A stretch of 64,000 nt of DNA from Atlantibacter hermannii (GCA_900635495.1 LR134136.1:2728001-2792000); one strand, 5' to 3'; shown: positions 18,545 to 28,002, counted from the stretch's first letter. Notes: a model not told the origin generated them from the letters alone. Program-made: numbers and translations.

Positions 18545-21500
18545 TCAGGGACGAGCCTTCTTTTTGACCTTATCAACCAGCGTTAACACCGTCACGAAGA
18601 ATACGGGCACGAAAAAGATGGCGAGTAGCGTCCCGGTTACCATGCCGCCAAACACGCCCGTACCAATGGCTTGTTGAGTTGTGGCGCTTGCCCCCGACGC
18701 AAGCATTAGCGGAACAACGCCCAGGGTGAAGGCGAGCGAGGTCATCATGATAGGCCTTAAACGCATCCTGGCGGCTTTGACCGTAGCATTCAGAAGACTT
18801 TCACCCTCTTGTTGCAGTTGACGAGCAAACTCAACGATGAGGATGGCGTTTTTCGCCGATAAACCGATGATGGTAATCATCCCTACTTTGAAAAACGCGT
18901 CATTCGGCATGCCTCTGAGGTAGACCGCTATCATCGCCCCGATGAGACCCAACGGGACCACGAGCATGACTGAAACGGGTATAGACCAGCTTTCATAAAG
19001 AGCCGCCAGCACGAGGAAAATGACCAGCATTGAGAGCACCATTAACATCGGTGCTTCGGAGGCTGACTGCTGCTCCTGGAGTGACTGCCCTGTCCATTCG
19101 ATAGCAAAACCTGCAGGTAAATCTGCGGCAAGTTTTTCCATTTCTGCCATTGCGTCCCCGCTCGAATACCCCCAGTTTGGCCAACCCGTTATCCTGAAAG
19201 CGGGATACCCCTGGTAGCGAACCATCTGAACTGGCGCGGCCTGCCAAACCGGGCGAACGAACTCTGACAGCGGTAACATCCCACCATTTTTATTACGAAC
19301 GTTGAGGGAGAGTATTTCAGGCAGCTGCATGCGTGATTCCGCTTCGGCCTGCACGATAACCTGCTGTATACGCCCTTCATTAGGGAAGTCGTTCACATAA
19401 CTCGATCCGAGCGCACCAGAAAGCGTCTGATTAATTTCATTGAAGGATACCCCCATCGCTTCAGCCTTTTGTCTGTCAATTTTCATGCTGAGTCCCATGC
19501 CATCAGGCAGGCCATCCATATACACACCATACAGCGCTTCGCTTTTCCCTGCTTTTTCAAGAAGCATATTAAGCGCGTTTACCAGCGCCGGATAACCGTG
19601 CCCTGCCCGGTCTTCCAGACGCAGGGTAAAACCGGAAGAGGTACTTAACTCAGAGATCGCGGGAGGAAGCAGGCTGGTTATTGTTGCCTGCGGAATATCC
19701 CCCAGTGCATTCTGGACATGAGTGACTTCATTTTGGGCTGTCGCGCCATTGCGCTGATCCCAGTCTTTCAGCGTGGTAAAAGCCATCGCGGAGTTCGAAC
19801 CCGCACCAGAAAAGCTGAATCCTAAAATGGAAACGTTACGCTCAACCCCGGGACGTTCCATCACGACTTTTTCATACTCCTTCACCACCGCCTCTGTCCG
19901 TTTCATCGTGGCATCAGCGGGCAGTTGAATCGACGTAATGAAGTAGCCCTGATCTTCTTCTGGCAGGAAAGACGAAGGTAAGAATTTAAAGGCCAGATAG
20001 AGGACACCACACAATGTCAGATAAATGAGGGTCATCCTGCCGGTCTTGCGTATGACGCGGGTCACCCCCTTTTCGTAACGACCCGTCAGGCGATCAAATG
20101 CGCTGTTAAACCAGGTAAAGAACCTGTTCTTTTTATGAGAATTCGCCGTGACGGGTTTTAATAGCGTTGCACATAGCGCAGGCGTCAGCGTTAAAGCCAG
20201 AAAGGCGGAAAAGAGAATGGAAACCGCCATCGACAGCGTAAACTGGCGATAAATCACGCCAACCGAACCCGAGGCGAGCCCCATTGGCAGGAACACAGCG
20301 GTCAGGACTAATGTAATACCGACCACCGCGCCGCTGATCTCCTTCATGGCCTTGATGGTTGCCTCTTCAGGCGACAATCCTTCTTCTGCCATCAGACGTT
20401 CGACATTCTCCACCACCACAATGGCATCATCCACAATGATCCCGATAGCCAGAACCATCCCGTACATTGTCAGTACGTTTATGGAAAAGCCTGCCAGCAT
20501 CATGACCGTGAAGGTGCCCAGCAATGCAACTGGCGCAACGATGGCGGGTATGAAGGTATAGCGGACATTTTGTAAAAAGAGATACATCACCAGGAAAACC
20601 AACACCATCGCTTCAATAAACGTATGGACAACTTTCTCAATCGAAATTTTTACGAAGGGTGACGTATCAAAAGGAATGGAATACTCCATGCCCGACGGGA
20701 AGGATTTAGCAAGATCCTGCATCCTGGCCTTAACCGCGTCCGACGTACGAACGGCGTTCGCGCCAGGAGAGAGCTGAATGGCGGCGGCGGTGGAACCATG
20801 ACTGTTCTCCCTGATAGCAAACGCATAGGACTGTAATCCCAGTTCCACCCGGGACACATCACCCAGCGTTACCTGCGAACCGTCCGGGTTAGCTTTCAGG
20901 ACGATTTTTCGAAACTCCTCTGGCGTACCAAGTTGTCCGTTTACGTCTAATGGATAGGCTGTTAACTGGCTGGTAGTTGCAGGAGAATCACCCAGCTTAC
21001 CCGGTGAAACCTGAGCATTTTGTTCTGTAATGGCCGTGTTGATATCGCTTATTGAGAGCTTGTATGCGATAAGTTTTGAAGGGTCAACCCAGATACGCAT
21101 GGCTTTCTCTGAGCCAAACGCCTGTACTTTGCCGACGCCATCAATACGGCGGAGCTCGTCCGTTATTTTTCTCGCAAAGTAATCACTCAGATCGGCCTCG
21201 CTGAACTTACCACCAGGGGAATTGAGTCCCACCATCATGAGAAAACCCGAAGAGGCGGCTTCAACGCTTAATCCATTCTGACGCACAGACTGGGGTAAGC
21301 GGGGCTCCACGACTTTAATCTGATTCTGTACATCAACCTGCGCCAGCCGGATATCGGTACCGGGTTTGAAAGTGACGGTAATGGTCGCAACGCCAGACGT
21401 ATCGCTGGTTGATTCGTAATAAAGAAGATCGTCAACCCCAGATAATTCGCGTTCAATGAGTGAAATAACCGACTCATTCATGGTCTGAGGCGTTGCACCC

Positions 21501-21649
21501 GGATAGGTCACCGTAATAGACAAACTCGGTGGCGCAACCGACGGATATTGAGCGACCGGAAGTTGCGGGATAGCAATCACGCCTGAAAGAATAATAAAAA
21601 GCGCAATAACCCAGGCAAATATGGGTCTGCGTATAAAGAACTGAGACAT
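18545..21649 (-). CDS. RND multidrug efflux inner-membrane pump (HAE1 family, EefB/AcrB-like)
   Basis: A 1034-residue proton-driven transporter of the AcrB type, working as a trimer with a periplasmic fusion protein and an outer-membrane channel to expel hydrophobic drugs. The N-terminus MSQFFIRRPIFAWVIALF, the membrane Asp pair in GIIVDDAIVVVENVER (about residue 405) and the conserved Lys in IIGLSAKNAILIVEFA are all present; two large periplasmic loops flank TM helices 2 and 8. It lies 33 bases after the fusion-protein gene and is the last gene of the unit. No outer-membrane factor gene follows, so it must borrow TolC or another channel. Which named pump it is (EefB, AcrB-like) cannot be settled by eye. 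Confidence 0.9.
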   Translation of the reverse strand: MSQFFIRRPIFAWVIALFIILSGVIAIPQLPVAQYPSVAPPSLSITVTYPGATPQTMNESVISLIERELSGVDDLLYYESTSDTSGVATITVTFKPGTDIRLAQVDVQNQIKVVEPRLPQSVRQNGLSVEAASSGFLMMVGLNSPGGKFSEADLSDYFARKITDELRRIDGVGKVQAFGSEKAMRIWVDPSKLIAYKLSISDINTAITEQNAQVSPGKLGDSPATTSQLTAYPLDVNGQLGTPEEFRKIVLKANPDGSQVTLGDVSRVELGLQSYAFAIRENSHGSTAAAIQLSPGANAVRTSDAVKARMQDLAKSFPSGMEYSIPFDTSPFVKISIEKVVHTFIEAMVLVFLVMYLFLQNVRYTFIPAIVAPVALLGTFTVMMLAGFSINVLTMYGMVLAIGIIVDDAIVVVENVERLMAEEGLSPEEATIKAMKEISGAVVGITLVLTAVFLPMGLASGSVGVIYRQFTLSMAVSILFSAFLALTLTPALCATLLKPVTANSHKKNRFFTWFNSAFDRLTGRYEKGVTRVIRKTGRMTLIYLTLCGVLYLAFKFLPSSFLPEEDQGYFITSIQLPADATMKRTEAVVKEYEKVVMERPGVERNVSILGFSFSGAGSNSAMAFTTLKDWDQRNGATAQNEVTHVQNALGDIPQATITSLLPPAISELSTSSGFTLRLEDRAGHGYPALVNALNMLLEKAGKSEALYGVYMDGLPDGMGLSMKIDRQKAEAMGVSFNEINQTLSGALGSSYVNDFPNEGRIQQVIVQAEAESRMQLPEILSLNVRNKNGGMLPLSEFVRPVWQAAPVQMVRYQGYPAFRITGWPNWGYSSGDAMAEMEKLAADLPAGFAIEWTGQSLQEQQSASEAPMLMVLSMLVIFLVLAALYESWSIPVSVMLVVPLGLIGAMIAVYLRGMPNDAFFKVGMITIIGLSAKNAILIVEFARQLQQEGESLLNATVKAARMRLRPIMMTSLAFTLGVVPLMLASGASATTQQAIGTGVFGGMVTGTLLAIFFVPVFFVTVLTLVDKVKKKARP

Positions 21650-21682
21650 CAGAATTTCCCGTGATAATGAGTCGTGGCGAAG

Positions 21683-22813
21683 TTAGCGATGGGCTTTATC
21701 AGAACGAGCAGTCACCTCTGCGCCTTCCTGTAGCTTGTCCTGGCCTTCTATGACTATTTTGTCGCCGACTTTCAGGCCAGCCGTTACCGTTATTCCTTTC
21801 GCTGTTTGCTCTCCGGTTTGGATCTCAACGCGCTTCGCTTTGTTGTCCTGACCCACCATCCATACGGTGTTTTTCCCCTCCGCCCTGTTGATGGCTTGCT
21901 CAGGAATTGCCAGTCCCTCTTTTTGAATAAGACGTGTTATTTGCAGCTTTGCAAACATGCCGGGAAGCAAGGTCCGTTGAGGGTTTTCGACTTCTGCCCG
22001 AAGTACAACATCACCGGTTTCATCGTTAACGCTCATACCGGAAAACAGCAAACGCGCAGGTGTGTCATAGGGTTTACCCTCATCATCAAGCACGACAGCG
22101 GTGACATTTGACGGGTTAGCGGGAACAGCGTCACTGGGAAGGTACAGAGAGCGAAGAGCCTGCGAGGGAACGCGTGCGTCAACATAAACACGATCAAGTT
22201 GTTGAATAATGGCCATCGCCTGCGTATCGCCAGGGGCTGACCAGCGCACCTTCGGTAACAAACTCCTGATCCACTCGTCCGCTAATGGGCGCTTTCACAG
22301 TGGCATAATTCAAGTCTAACTTTTTACGGTTTAAAGAGGCTGTCGCTTCCGCAAGATCGGCCGCAGCCTGCGCACTTGCCGCTTTTGCATCTTCAAGATC
22401 CTGCTGGCTAATGGCCGCATTTTTTTGCAACTGTGAAAAGCGATAAGCACGGCTACTCATTTGTTGATAGGTGGCTTTGGCCCTGGCAAGTGCCGCATTA
22501 GCCATTTCGACATCTGCCTCAAAAGGCGCGGCATCGATCTGAAAAAGTGCCTGCCCTTCACGTATTTCCGACCCCTGGATAAAGAGTCGCTTTTTAATGA
22601 TCCCTCCAACCTGAGGACGAATTTGCGCTGTCTTTACCGCAGTAATTCGTGCAGGAAAATTACGAATGGAATAGATATCTTCGGCACCAAGCGTTTGCGT
22701 AACAACGTTGATTTTGCTGGTGCGGCAGAGGGATCATTCATCTCTGCTGAATCACAACCTGCGATAAAAAATAAGCATAGCGTTGTGCTAATAGCCAGCT
22801 TCCTGATGTTCAT
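21683..22813 (-). CDS. RND efflux periplasmic adaptor lipoprotein (EefA/AcrA-like; frame-shifted twice here)
   Basis: The membrane-fusion subunit of the pump encoded next to it. The N-terminus MNIRKLAISTTLCLFFIAGC is a lipoprotein signal (cysteine about residue 20). The lipoyl and coiled-coil hairpin part (MANAALARAKATYQQM..., QQDLEDAKAASAQAAADL) is in a second frame, and the beta-barrel and membrane-proximal part (VYVDARVPSQALRSLYLP... AEVTARSDKAHR) in a third. Adding one base to the T4 run at 22712-22715 and removing one from the G4 run at 22233-22236 gives one 376-residue protein, a normal adaptor length. Expression is probably driven from the divergent operator region at 23.2 kb. Confidence 0.86.
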
Positions 22814-22936
22814 TGTTAATTTCCAGGTTTGTAAATTTAAGAAGCGCGGTGACACCATCAACCGTGGCGGATGGTTAACCTTGTTTAAAAATAAAAAATC
22901 TAACTCATTGATACCGTCAGCATTAACGATGTTGAT

Positions 22937-23158
22937 TCAGGCAGACAATTCACCGATTCGGCCGCTCAATGAGCCCACAGAGAGTAAACATGCAGTCATC
23001 ATCAGAGGAAAAAAAGCCGTCATCCACGGTAACCGATCGTGAAAAGCCCGATGCTGCAGACTCAAAACCGGCGTGGCAACACAGGGAGTAGTCGCATCAC
23101 CTGATACTGGTAACCCCATGAATATCATTATAAAAAATACATACCTTTTGCTTTTCAT
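22937..23158 (-). CDS. Possible small exported or membrane protein ahead of the RND pair
   Basis: A 73-residue open frame between the operator region and the adaptor gene, on the same strand as the pump. It has a basic N-terminus and hydrophobic stretch (MKSKRYVFFIMIFMGLPVSG) that looks like a signal peptide, and a second hydrophobic stretch near the C-terminus (MTAFFPLMMTACLLSVGSL). AAGG lies 12 bases before the ATG, which is rather far. I recognise no family. If translated it would be the first product of the efflux transcript; it could also be untranslated leader. Confidence 0.35.
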   Translation of the reverse strand: MKSKRYVFFIMIFMGLPVSGDATTPCVATPVLSLQHRAFHDRLPWMTAFFPLMMTACLLSVGSLSGRIGELSA

Positions 23159-23198
23159 GCTGCTGACGCCTTGTAAAAACAGTTAAAACTGGACACGT

Positions 23199-23228
23199 GT
23201 TCAAGTTGAATTTATAGTGAAGTTGAAC
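23199..23228. promoter_or_regulatory. Palindromic operator candidate in the TetR/RND divergent promoter
   Basis: GTTCAA (23199-23204) and TTGAAC (23223-23228) are a perfect inverted repeat 30 bases wide. The left part also contains the inner palindrome TTCAA-G-TTGAA (23200-23210), echoed on the right by GAAGTTGAA. An ACACGTGT palindrome abuts it at 23193-23200. It lies 40 bases upstream of the tetR-type start and 41 bases upstream of the small open frame that leads the pump operon, the usual place for a TetR-family site. Confidence 0.5.
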
Positions 23229-23267
23229 AGATGTCCATATTGAGTTTAAAAAAGGAGCCTTGTCGGA

Positions 23268-23864
23268 ATGTCTTATTACAGTCGAGAGGTAAGACGGCAG
23301 ATGATACTGGAAACAGCAGTAAACATTGCTTACCAGGACGGATTATCGGCTATGACAGTAAGGCGAATCGCACAGGAAGCACAAATTGCTATTGGACAAA
23401 TTCATCACCACTTTTCTACTGTCGGCGAATTAAGGTCTGAAGCATTTAAACTTTCAGTGGATCAGGCCCTTAATCTTCTGGTCGAAGAAGGGTTAAAAGA
23501 AAGCGCCAGTTGCCTGCAAATGCTTTACTGGTGTCTGTTTACTGGAAATAATGAAGAGGCGCATAAATACAGCAAGTTATGGAAAGAAGCTGAAGTTATC
23601 TCATTTCATGATGAAAATATGTGTGACGCCATTCGGCAGGTTACCAAAGCATGGCATACAACGATCGTCAATCTCCTTGAGAAGGGCGCTCTACATTCAG
23701 AATTTAAATATGACCGACCGAAAGAGCTCATAGCCTGGGATTTCATTGCCTATTCACATGGCCTCGATGGAATATTCACCCTTGGGCTTGAAGGTTTCGG
23801 TCAGAAAGAATACCGGGAAAATACACAGGCCTTTATAAGAAGCCAGATAGAGATAATCACGTAA
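23268..23864 (+). CDS. TetR-family transcriptional regulator
   Basis: A 198-residue regulator with an N-terminal TetR helix-turn-helix (about 10-55: ILETAVNIAYQDGLSAMTVR, IAIGQIHHHFSTVGEL) and a helical ligand/dimer domain. It is divergent from the RND genes, so it most likely represses them and is released by a pump substrate. AAGGAG lies about 10 bases before the ATG. Codon use is more A+T-rich than in the core genes to the left, suggesting that this gene and its right-hand neighbours were acquired. Confidence 0.88.
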   Translation: MSYYSREVRRQMILETAVNIAYQDGLSAMTVRRIAQEAQIAIGQIHHHFSTVGELRSEAFKLSVDQALNLLVEEGLKESASCLQMLYWCLFTGNNEEAHKYSKLWKEAEVISFHDENMCDAIRQVTKAWHTTIVNLLEKGALHSEFKYDRPKELIAWDFIAYSHGLDGIFTLGLEGFGQKEYRENTQAFIRSQIEIIT

Positions 23865-23939
23865 CCGGAAGTATTTCGTTGGAAGTACCCCCTGAACACA
23901 AATTTTTTAAACGAAAAATATTTTTTGGCAAGGTAAAGT

Positions 23940-24699
23940 ATGGCATTTAAAAACAGTTTAGTTTTGCCTTTAGGATTGATCGTGGGCTTTTCGTTGAATA
24001 CAGCTCTGGCAGATAATTTATCATTAGGTCTCACCGGCGGCTGGTCTTCAACGCTTTATAACGAGGTTGATCAAAATAAAAACAACATGGTGTTTCCAAA
24101 CATTGATTATGATGCGGGGCGTTTCTGGTTTCATGGTTTAAGTACCGGTTATGATCTTCTTCAAACGCCCGCAGACAGTATAGCTGTTGTCGGTTATTAT
24201 TTACCGCTTTCCTTCGAAGCGAAGGACAGTCATTCGTCAGCAATGCGACAGCTTAAGAACCGGCGCAGTACCTTAATGACAGGTATAAGATATGGGCATG
24301 AGTCACTCAGTATGGGAAATTTCGAAAACCACACTCGCAACGGATGCCCTTGGTACGAGTAATGGCCTGTACTGGAGCAATGCCTGGCGTTATCCGGTAC
24401 AAATCGGCTCACTGGGTTTCGAACCCGCTTTGGGTTTTAACTGGAATGACCGAAAGTTTAATAAATATTATTTCGGCATTAGTGCTGAAGAGGCAGCGAG
24501 AAGCGGATTACGCAAATATACACCAGGCGAAAGCGTAACCCCTTATGCTGAAGTCAATATGAATTATATGGTTACGGAAAACTGGAACATTTACGGTGGG
24601 GCGCGTTACACCCTATTACCGGATGCCGTTAAAAAGAGTCCCATGGTTGATAAAGATTCGGTCCTCTCTTTATGGACTGGATTTGCTTATGTTTTTTAA
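23940..24699 (+). CDS. MipA/OmpV-like outer-membrane protein (frame-shifted here)
   Basis: The N-terminus MAFKNSLVLPLGLIVGFSLN with cleavage after ALA is a Sec signal peptide. Strand-rich segments such as SLGLTGGWSSTLYNEVD, GLYWSNAWRYPVQIG and the C-terminal VLSLWTGFAYVF (terminal Phe) are those of MipA/OmpV barrels, a family linked to MltA scaffolding and antibiotic or osmotic responses. The frame changes at the A4 run 24325-24328 (GNFE then TTLATDALGTSNG); dropping one A gives 252 residues. It lies 75 bases after the TetR gene on the same strand and may be co-regulated. Confidence 0.85.
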
Positions 24700-24784
24700 A
24701 CGTGACCAGGGTTTTGGCCCCGGCCATTAAGCACGCATAAAAACCAGCGTTATGGTATGACAACCAAATCTGCAAGTCGACGAT

Positions 24785-25120
24785 ATGAATAATCAATCTA
24801 CTTTCTGCTCCGAACTCATCAACTGGATAGAAAATAATATTAATGAGAGACTTCATCTCGATGATATCGCCCTCAAATCCGGCTATTCAAAATGGCATCT
24901 GCAGAGATTGTTTAAAAATAACACTGGAATTTCTCTTGGCCTGTTTATTAAACGCAGGAAACTGGAGTTTGCATACAATGATATCTTAACAAAAAAGGAC
25001 ACAATCACTGAAATTGCATTGAATTATGGTTTTGAATCCTTACAGGGGTTTACCCGCGCTTTTACGAGGCGATATCAATTTCCCCCTTCAGATATCCGTA
25101 AAAACCGTTTACGGGAATAA
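24785..25120 (+). CDS. Small AraC-family regulator (MarA/SoxS/RamA-like)
   Basis: A 111-residue protein consisting only of the AraC DNA-binding domain: two helix-turn-helix units, LHLDDIALKSGYSKWHLQRL and ITEIALNYGFESLQGFTRAF, linked as in MarA and SoxS. Such stand-alone activators switch on efflux and reduce porins. Its position beside an RND pump and an outer-membrane protein suggests a local or global role in permeability. It differs from the chromosomal marA/soxS/rob set in sequence and is A+T-rich. No clear ribosome site precedes the ATG. Confidence 0.88.
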   Translation: MNNQSTFCSELINWIENNINERLHLDDIALKSGYSKWHLQRLFKNNTGISLGLFIKRRKLEFAYNDILTKKDTITEIALNYGFESLQGFTRAFTRRYQFPPSDIRKNRLRE

Positions 25121-25221
25121 CCAGACGTTATATGCAGGCCTGCATTCAGCACGCCATTTTTATATGAAGGGGTAAATTGGGGGCAATGTAGCGAACAGTG
25201 AGCATCAAGCCACTCGGCAAA

Positions 25222-25251
25222 GGGGCGCTCATCAGAACGCCCCATGTTTTT
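25222..25251 (+). terminator. Probable terminator after the AraC gene
   Basis: GGGGCG (25222-25227) pairs with CGCCCC (25238-25243) over a 10-base loop, followed closely by TTTTT. The stem is short but G+C-only. Confidence 0.6.
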
Positions 25252-25340
25252 GCATCTAACCGAGGTCCGTCTTAGCGGCCTGCAACACCTTCACTCATGT
25301 TGTTGGTATTGCGGGAACTTACGCCCGACAGACGACCGGG

Positions 25341-25922
25341 TTATTTATCTTTCTGCTTTTCCATCTGCTGAGCTTCTTTCAGGTGCTGCTCAACAACGGG
25401 CGTGTGCGCGTCGGCCAGAGCCTTCACGTCGGGATCTTTGATTTTTTCGGCATCGCTTTTCAGCTTAGACAGCACCATTTCATGATCTTTGGTGCCTGCA
25501 TTTTCCATATACATCTTGTCAAAGTCGTCGCCGCTCTGTTTTTCCAGTTTTTCGGCCATGGCTTTGTGTTTGGCGTCCGGCTCACTTGGCAGGGTTACGC
25601 CTTTTTGCTTGGCAACGGCCTGAACTTTCGTTAACGCACTACCGTGGTCATCAACCATCTTCTGAGCATATGCTTTGACTTCACTGCTTTGGGCCTTGCT
25701 AAGGGCGATTTTGGCGGCGGCGACTTCATTGATATTGGCCTGTGCCATGTCTTTCAGCGCTTGTTCATCACCGGAACTGAGTTTTGCATTCGCGGCGGTC
25801 TGGCCTGCTGCGCCATTTTGCGCGGCACTCGATTGTGTTTGAGCTTGCACACCAACAGTGCTGAACATCGCGACAACTGCTGATACAGCCAGCAGCCCTT
25901 TCAAGGTTTTACGTTTTTGCAT
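25341..25922 (-). CDS. DUF4142 exported protein
   Basis: A 193-residue protein with a signal peptide (MQKRKTLKGLLAVSAVVAMF, cleavage near VQA) and a ferritin-like helical DUF4142 domain (ANINEVAAAKIALSKAQSSEVKAYAQ..., MVDDHGSALTKVQAVAKQKG). The charged C-terminus is KEAQQMEKQKDK. Family members are periplasmic or outer-membrane proteins of unknown activity, often stress-associated. AGGAGA precedes the ATG. Confidence 0.88.
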   Translation of the reverse strand: MQKRKTLKGLLAVSAVVAMFSTVGVQAQTQSSAAQNGAAGQTAANAKLSSGDEQALKDMAQANINEVAAAKIALSKAQSSEVKAYAQKMVDDHGSALTKVQAVAKQKGVTLPSEPDAKHKAMAEKLEKQSGDDFDKMYMENAGTKDHEMVLSKLKSDAEKIKDPDVKALADAHTPVVEQHLKEAQQMEKQKDK

Positions 25923-26329
25923 TGTGTTCTCCTGATGGTCATGGATAGGGTTGATGCCGGTAACTCACCGCGCACAACCTCGTCGATAAATGACAACTTC
26001 ACTGGTCAGTATAGTGGATCACAGAGACATCAGTTTTACTTATGGTTTTTTAGGATGATCGGCAATAAGTGACACACGCATCAGGCGGGCATGGCGCAAC
26101 GCGAATTAAGCCAATGACGGACTGAAAACGGCACGCCCCCTTTGAGCAGCCGATCTGATGAGTGGTCTTCTATCACTTCAGCTTAATGTTGAAGGCGATG
26201 TCACTTAACGACGTGAGAAAAATTTACAGAACCCACCGAAGGCCGATCCCCACCATTTTCAGTCGCTTACGAAGATCTTCTCCAGCATTTATCATGGGGG
26301 AAATATTAAATCGACAGGGAAGCACTGCT
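25923..26329. other. Intergenic, no gene recognised
   Basis: About 400 bases between divergent genes. An open frame extends upstream from the lipoprotein gene to 26162, but this part (MVFYHFSLMLKAMSLND...) shows no family resemblance and the ribosome site lies at the downstream ATG. Promoters for both flanking genes are expected; none is clear. Confidence 0.5.
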
Positions 26330-26740
26330 ATGTCTATCAAACCTCTTACTACAATTGCACTTGTCCTTCCGTTGCTGCTAACAGCCTGCGCCGGTCCACA
26401 GTCCAGCGTTGATCGTAATGCCAGCCACGCAGCCGCAGCGCTTGATCGTATCCATTTTGACCCCAACACCCGCCCGTTACGGGCAGATACCATCAAGGCG
26501 CTGAAGCCCACCTTGCAGCAACTCTATGCGCAAGGGAAAAAGGATCGCGCGGACGGTCTCTCTTTAGCCGAGGCCAGAAAGCGCGTTGAGAGTTTAAACA
26601 ACCCAGACGTCCTGTCCGGTGGTGATAAGATGCGGATTAACAACAAAGAATATGATGCAGACTCCCCGGAAAAGCAGCGGCAAATTCTGGTGGATGCAGC
26701 AACATCCTCATACTGGGATGGTTATAACGGCCGCCCCTGA
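26330..26740 (+). CDS. Exc2-family lipoprotein
   Basis: A 136-residue lipoprotein: signal MSIKPLTTIALVLPLLLTAC with lipobox LTAC (Cys 20). The mature part (LQQLYAQGKKDRADGLSLAE..., ATSSYWDGYNGRP) matches the Exc2 family, originally described from plasmid entry-exclusion loci and also common on enterobacterial chromosomes. The start at 26330 is chosen for the AGGGAAG ribosome site and the signal peptide. No conjugation genes are nearby, so an exclusion role here is doubtful. Confidence 0.8.
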   Translation: MSIKPLTTIALVLPLLLTACAGPQSSVDRNASHAAAALDRIHFDPNTRPLRADTIKALKPTLQQLYAQGKKDRADGLSLAEARKRVESLNNPDVLSGGDKMRINNKEYDADSPEKQRQILVDAATSSYWDGYNGRP

Positions 26741-26809
26741 GAAACCGGGGCCGACAAATCTGCTATAACGATTCCAGACCTGATACGTAACAAGCCGGAG
26801 GCGCCCGCC

Positions 26810-27289
26810 ATGACCACCTTTCATGAACTTACTGCGACCAGTTTGCGTGGTCAGCCCATCTCGATGGCCGATTACGCTGGCAAACTGATTCTGGTGGTGA
26901 ATACCGCCAGCCAGTGTGGCTTTACGCCGCAGTACGCCGGTCTTGAAGCGCTTTATCAAAAGTACGCTGCCCGGGGCCTGATGGTGCTCGGTTTTCCCTG
27001 CAACCAGTTCGGTAAACAGGAACCTGGCGGCGTCGACGAAATCGAACAAACCTGCCACATCAACTACGGTGTGAGCTTTCCGATGTTCGAAAAAGTGGAC
27101 GTCAATGGCGCCGCTGCCCACCCGGTGTTTCGCTATCTAAAACAGGAATTGCCCGGCGTGTTGGGTAGTCGAATCAAATGGAACTTCACCAAGTTTTTAA
27201 TCGGACGCGACGGCAAACCGCTCAAACGTTTCGCCCCCTTCACCACACCGGAAAAAATGGAAAACGACATCCTTGCTGCGCTTAACTAA
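26810..27289 (+). CDS. Glutathione/thioredoxin peroxidase (GPX family, Cys type)
   Basis: A 159-residue peroxidase reducing hydroperoxides. Catalytic Cys lies in NTASQCGFTPQY (about residue 36), with the GPX signature GFPCNQFGKQEPG and the WNFTKFLIGRDGKP triad segment. Bacterial members generally accept electrons from thioredoxin. It is shorter than E. coli BtuE and lacks its long insertion, so I leave the symbol blank. GGAGG precedes the ATG. Confidence 0.93.
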   Translation: MTTFHELTATSLRGQPISMADYAGKLILVVNTASQCGFTPQYAGLEALYQKYAARGLMVLGFPCNQFGKQEPGGVDEIEQTCHINYGVSFPMFEKVDVNGAAAHPVFRYLKQELPGVLGSRIKWNFTKFLIGRDGKPLKRFAPFTTPEKMENDILAALN

Positions 27290-27492
27290 GACCGCGCCGT
27301 AGGTGAACTGTGTGTTGACTGCAACGTGATGCTACCGGGGTGAACGGCACGATCCCCGCTCCAGACGCCCGTTCCTCAGCCCGTTGGCGCTCAGAAGCAG
27401 AGATGTTTGCCTGATGGCAATATTTTGGAGGGATGAAACACACCACCCCGGTGCTACACTCCCTTCCCTGAATCATTAAACCGCCAGACACG

Positions 27493-28002
27493 ATGAAAAA
27501 TAAAATTCTCGTCAGTGCATGCCTGATGGGCTTCCGGGTTCGTTATAACGGAAGTGATAAAGAGAATGTGATCGCTCAACTTGCTCGCTGGCAACAGGAA
27601 CAACGCCTGGTGATCCATTGCCCTGAACTGGCGGCCGGGTTGCCGGTACCGCGTCCCCCGGCAGAAATTATCGCTGCTGACGGTAAAGATGTGATGTTCG
27701 GACAAGCCCGGATCATGGAAAACACCGGTCGTGACGTGACGGAACATTATCAGCTTGCCGCCTGGCTCGCCCTGCGTACAGCCCAGGAATCCGGATGTGT
27801 CGCGGCGTTGTTAACGGATGGCAGCCCGACGTGCGGTAGCCAACATATCTATGACGGTTCATTTAATGCTCATCGCAAAGCGGGTATGGGCGTCGCGGCA
27901 TCGCTACTGTCAGAAAAGGGTATAGCGGTATTTTCAGAATCACAGATCGCGGAACTGATTCTCTGGATTAACGAAAGAGAAGGTCCTTCATCCCTTGTCT
28001 GA
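27493..28002 (+). CDS. DUF523 protein (TudS-like, candidate Fe-S desulfidase)
   Basis: A 169-residue protein with the DUF523 hallmarks SACLMGFRVRYNG (Cys 10), IHCPELAAGLPVPRPP (Cys 43) and DGSPTCGSQHIYDG (Cys 114). TudS, the characterised member of this family, uses three cysteines to hold an iron-sulfur cluster that removes sulfur from thiouracil. The three cysteines are all present here, so the same chemistry is plausible. The gene stands alone. Confidence 0.87.
   Translation: MKNKILVSACLMGFRVRYNGSDKENVIAQLARWQQEQRLVIHCPELAAGLPVPRPPAEIIAADGKDVMFGQARIMENTGRDVTEHYQLAAWLALRTAQESGCVAALLTDGSPTCGSQHIYDGSFNAHRKAGMGVAASLLSEKGIAVFSESQIAELILWINEREGPSSLV

Noticed and set aside
26330..26740. Integrated plasmid or conjugative element suggested by the Exc2-like lipoprotein
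   Set aside because: No relaxase, transfer, integrase or attachment-site sequence is visible nearby; the family also occurs on chromosomes.
26810..27289. Selenocysteine-type glutathione peroxidase
   Set aside because: The active-site codon encodes cysteine, not UGA, and no SECIS-like element is needed.
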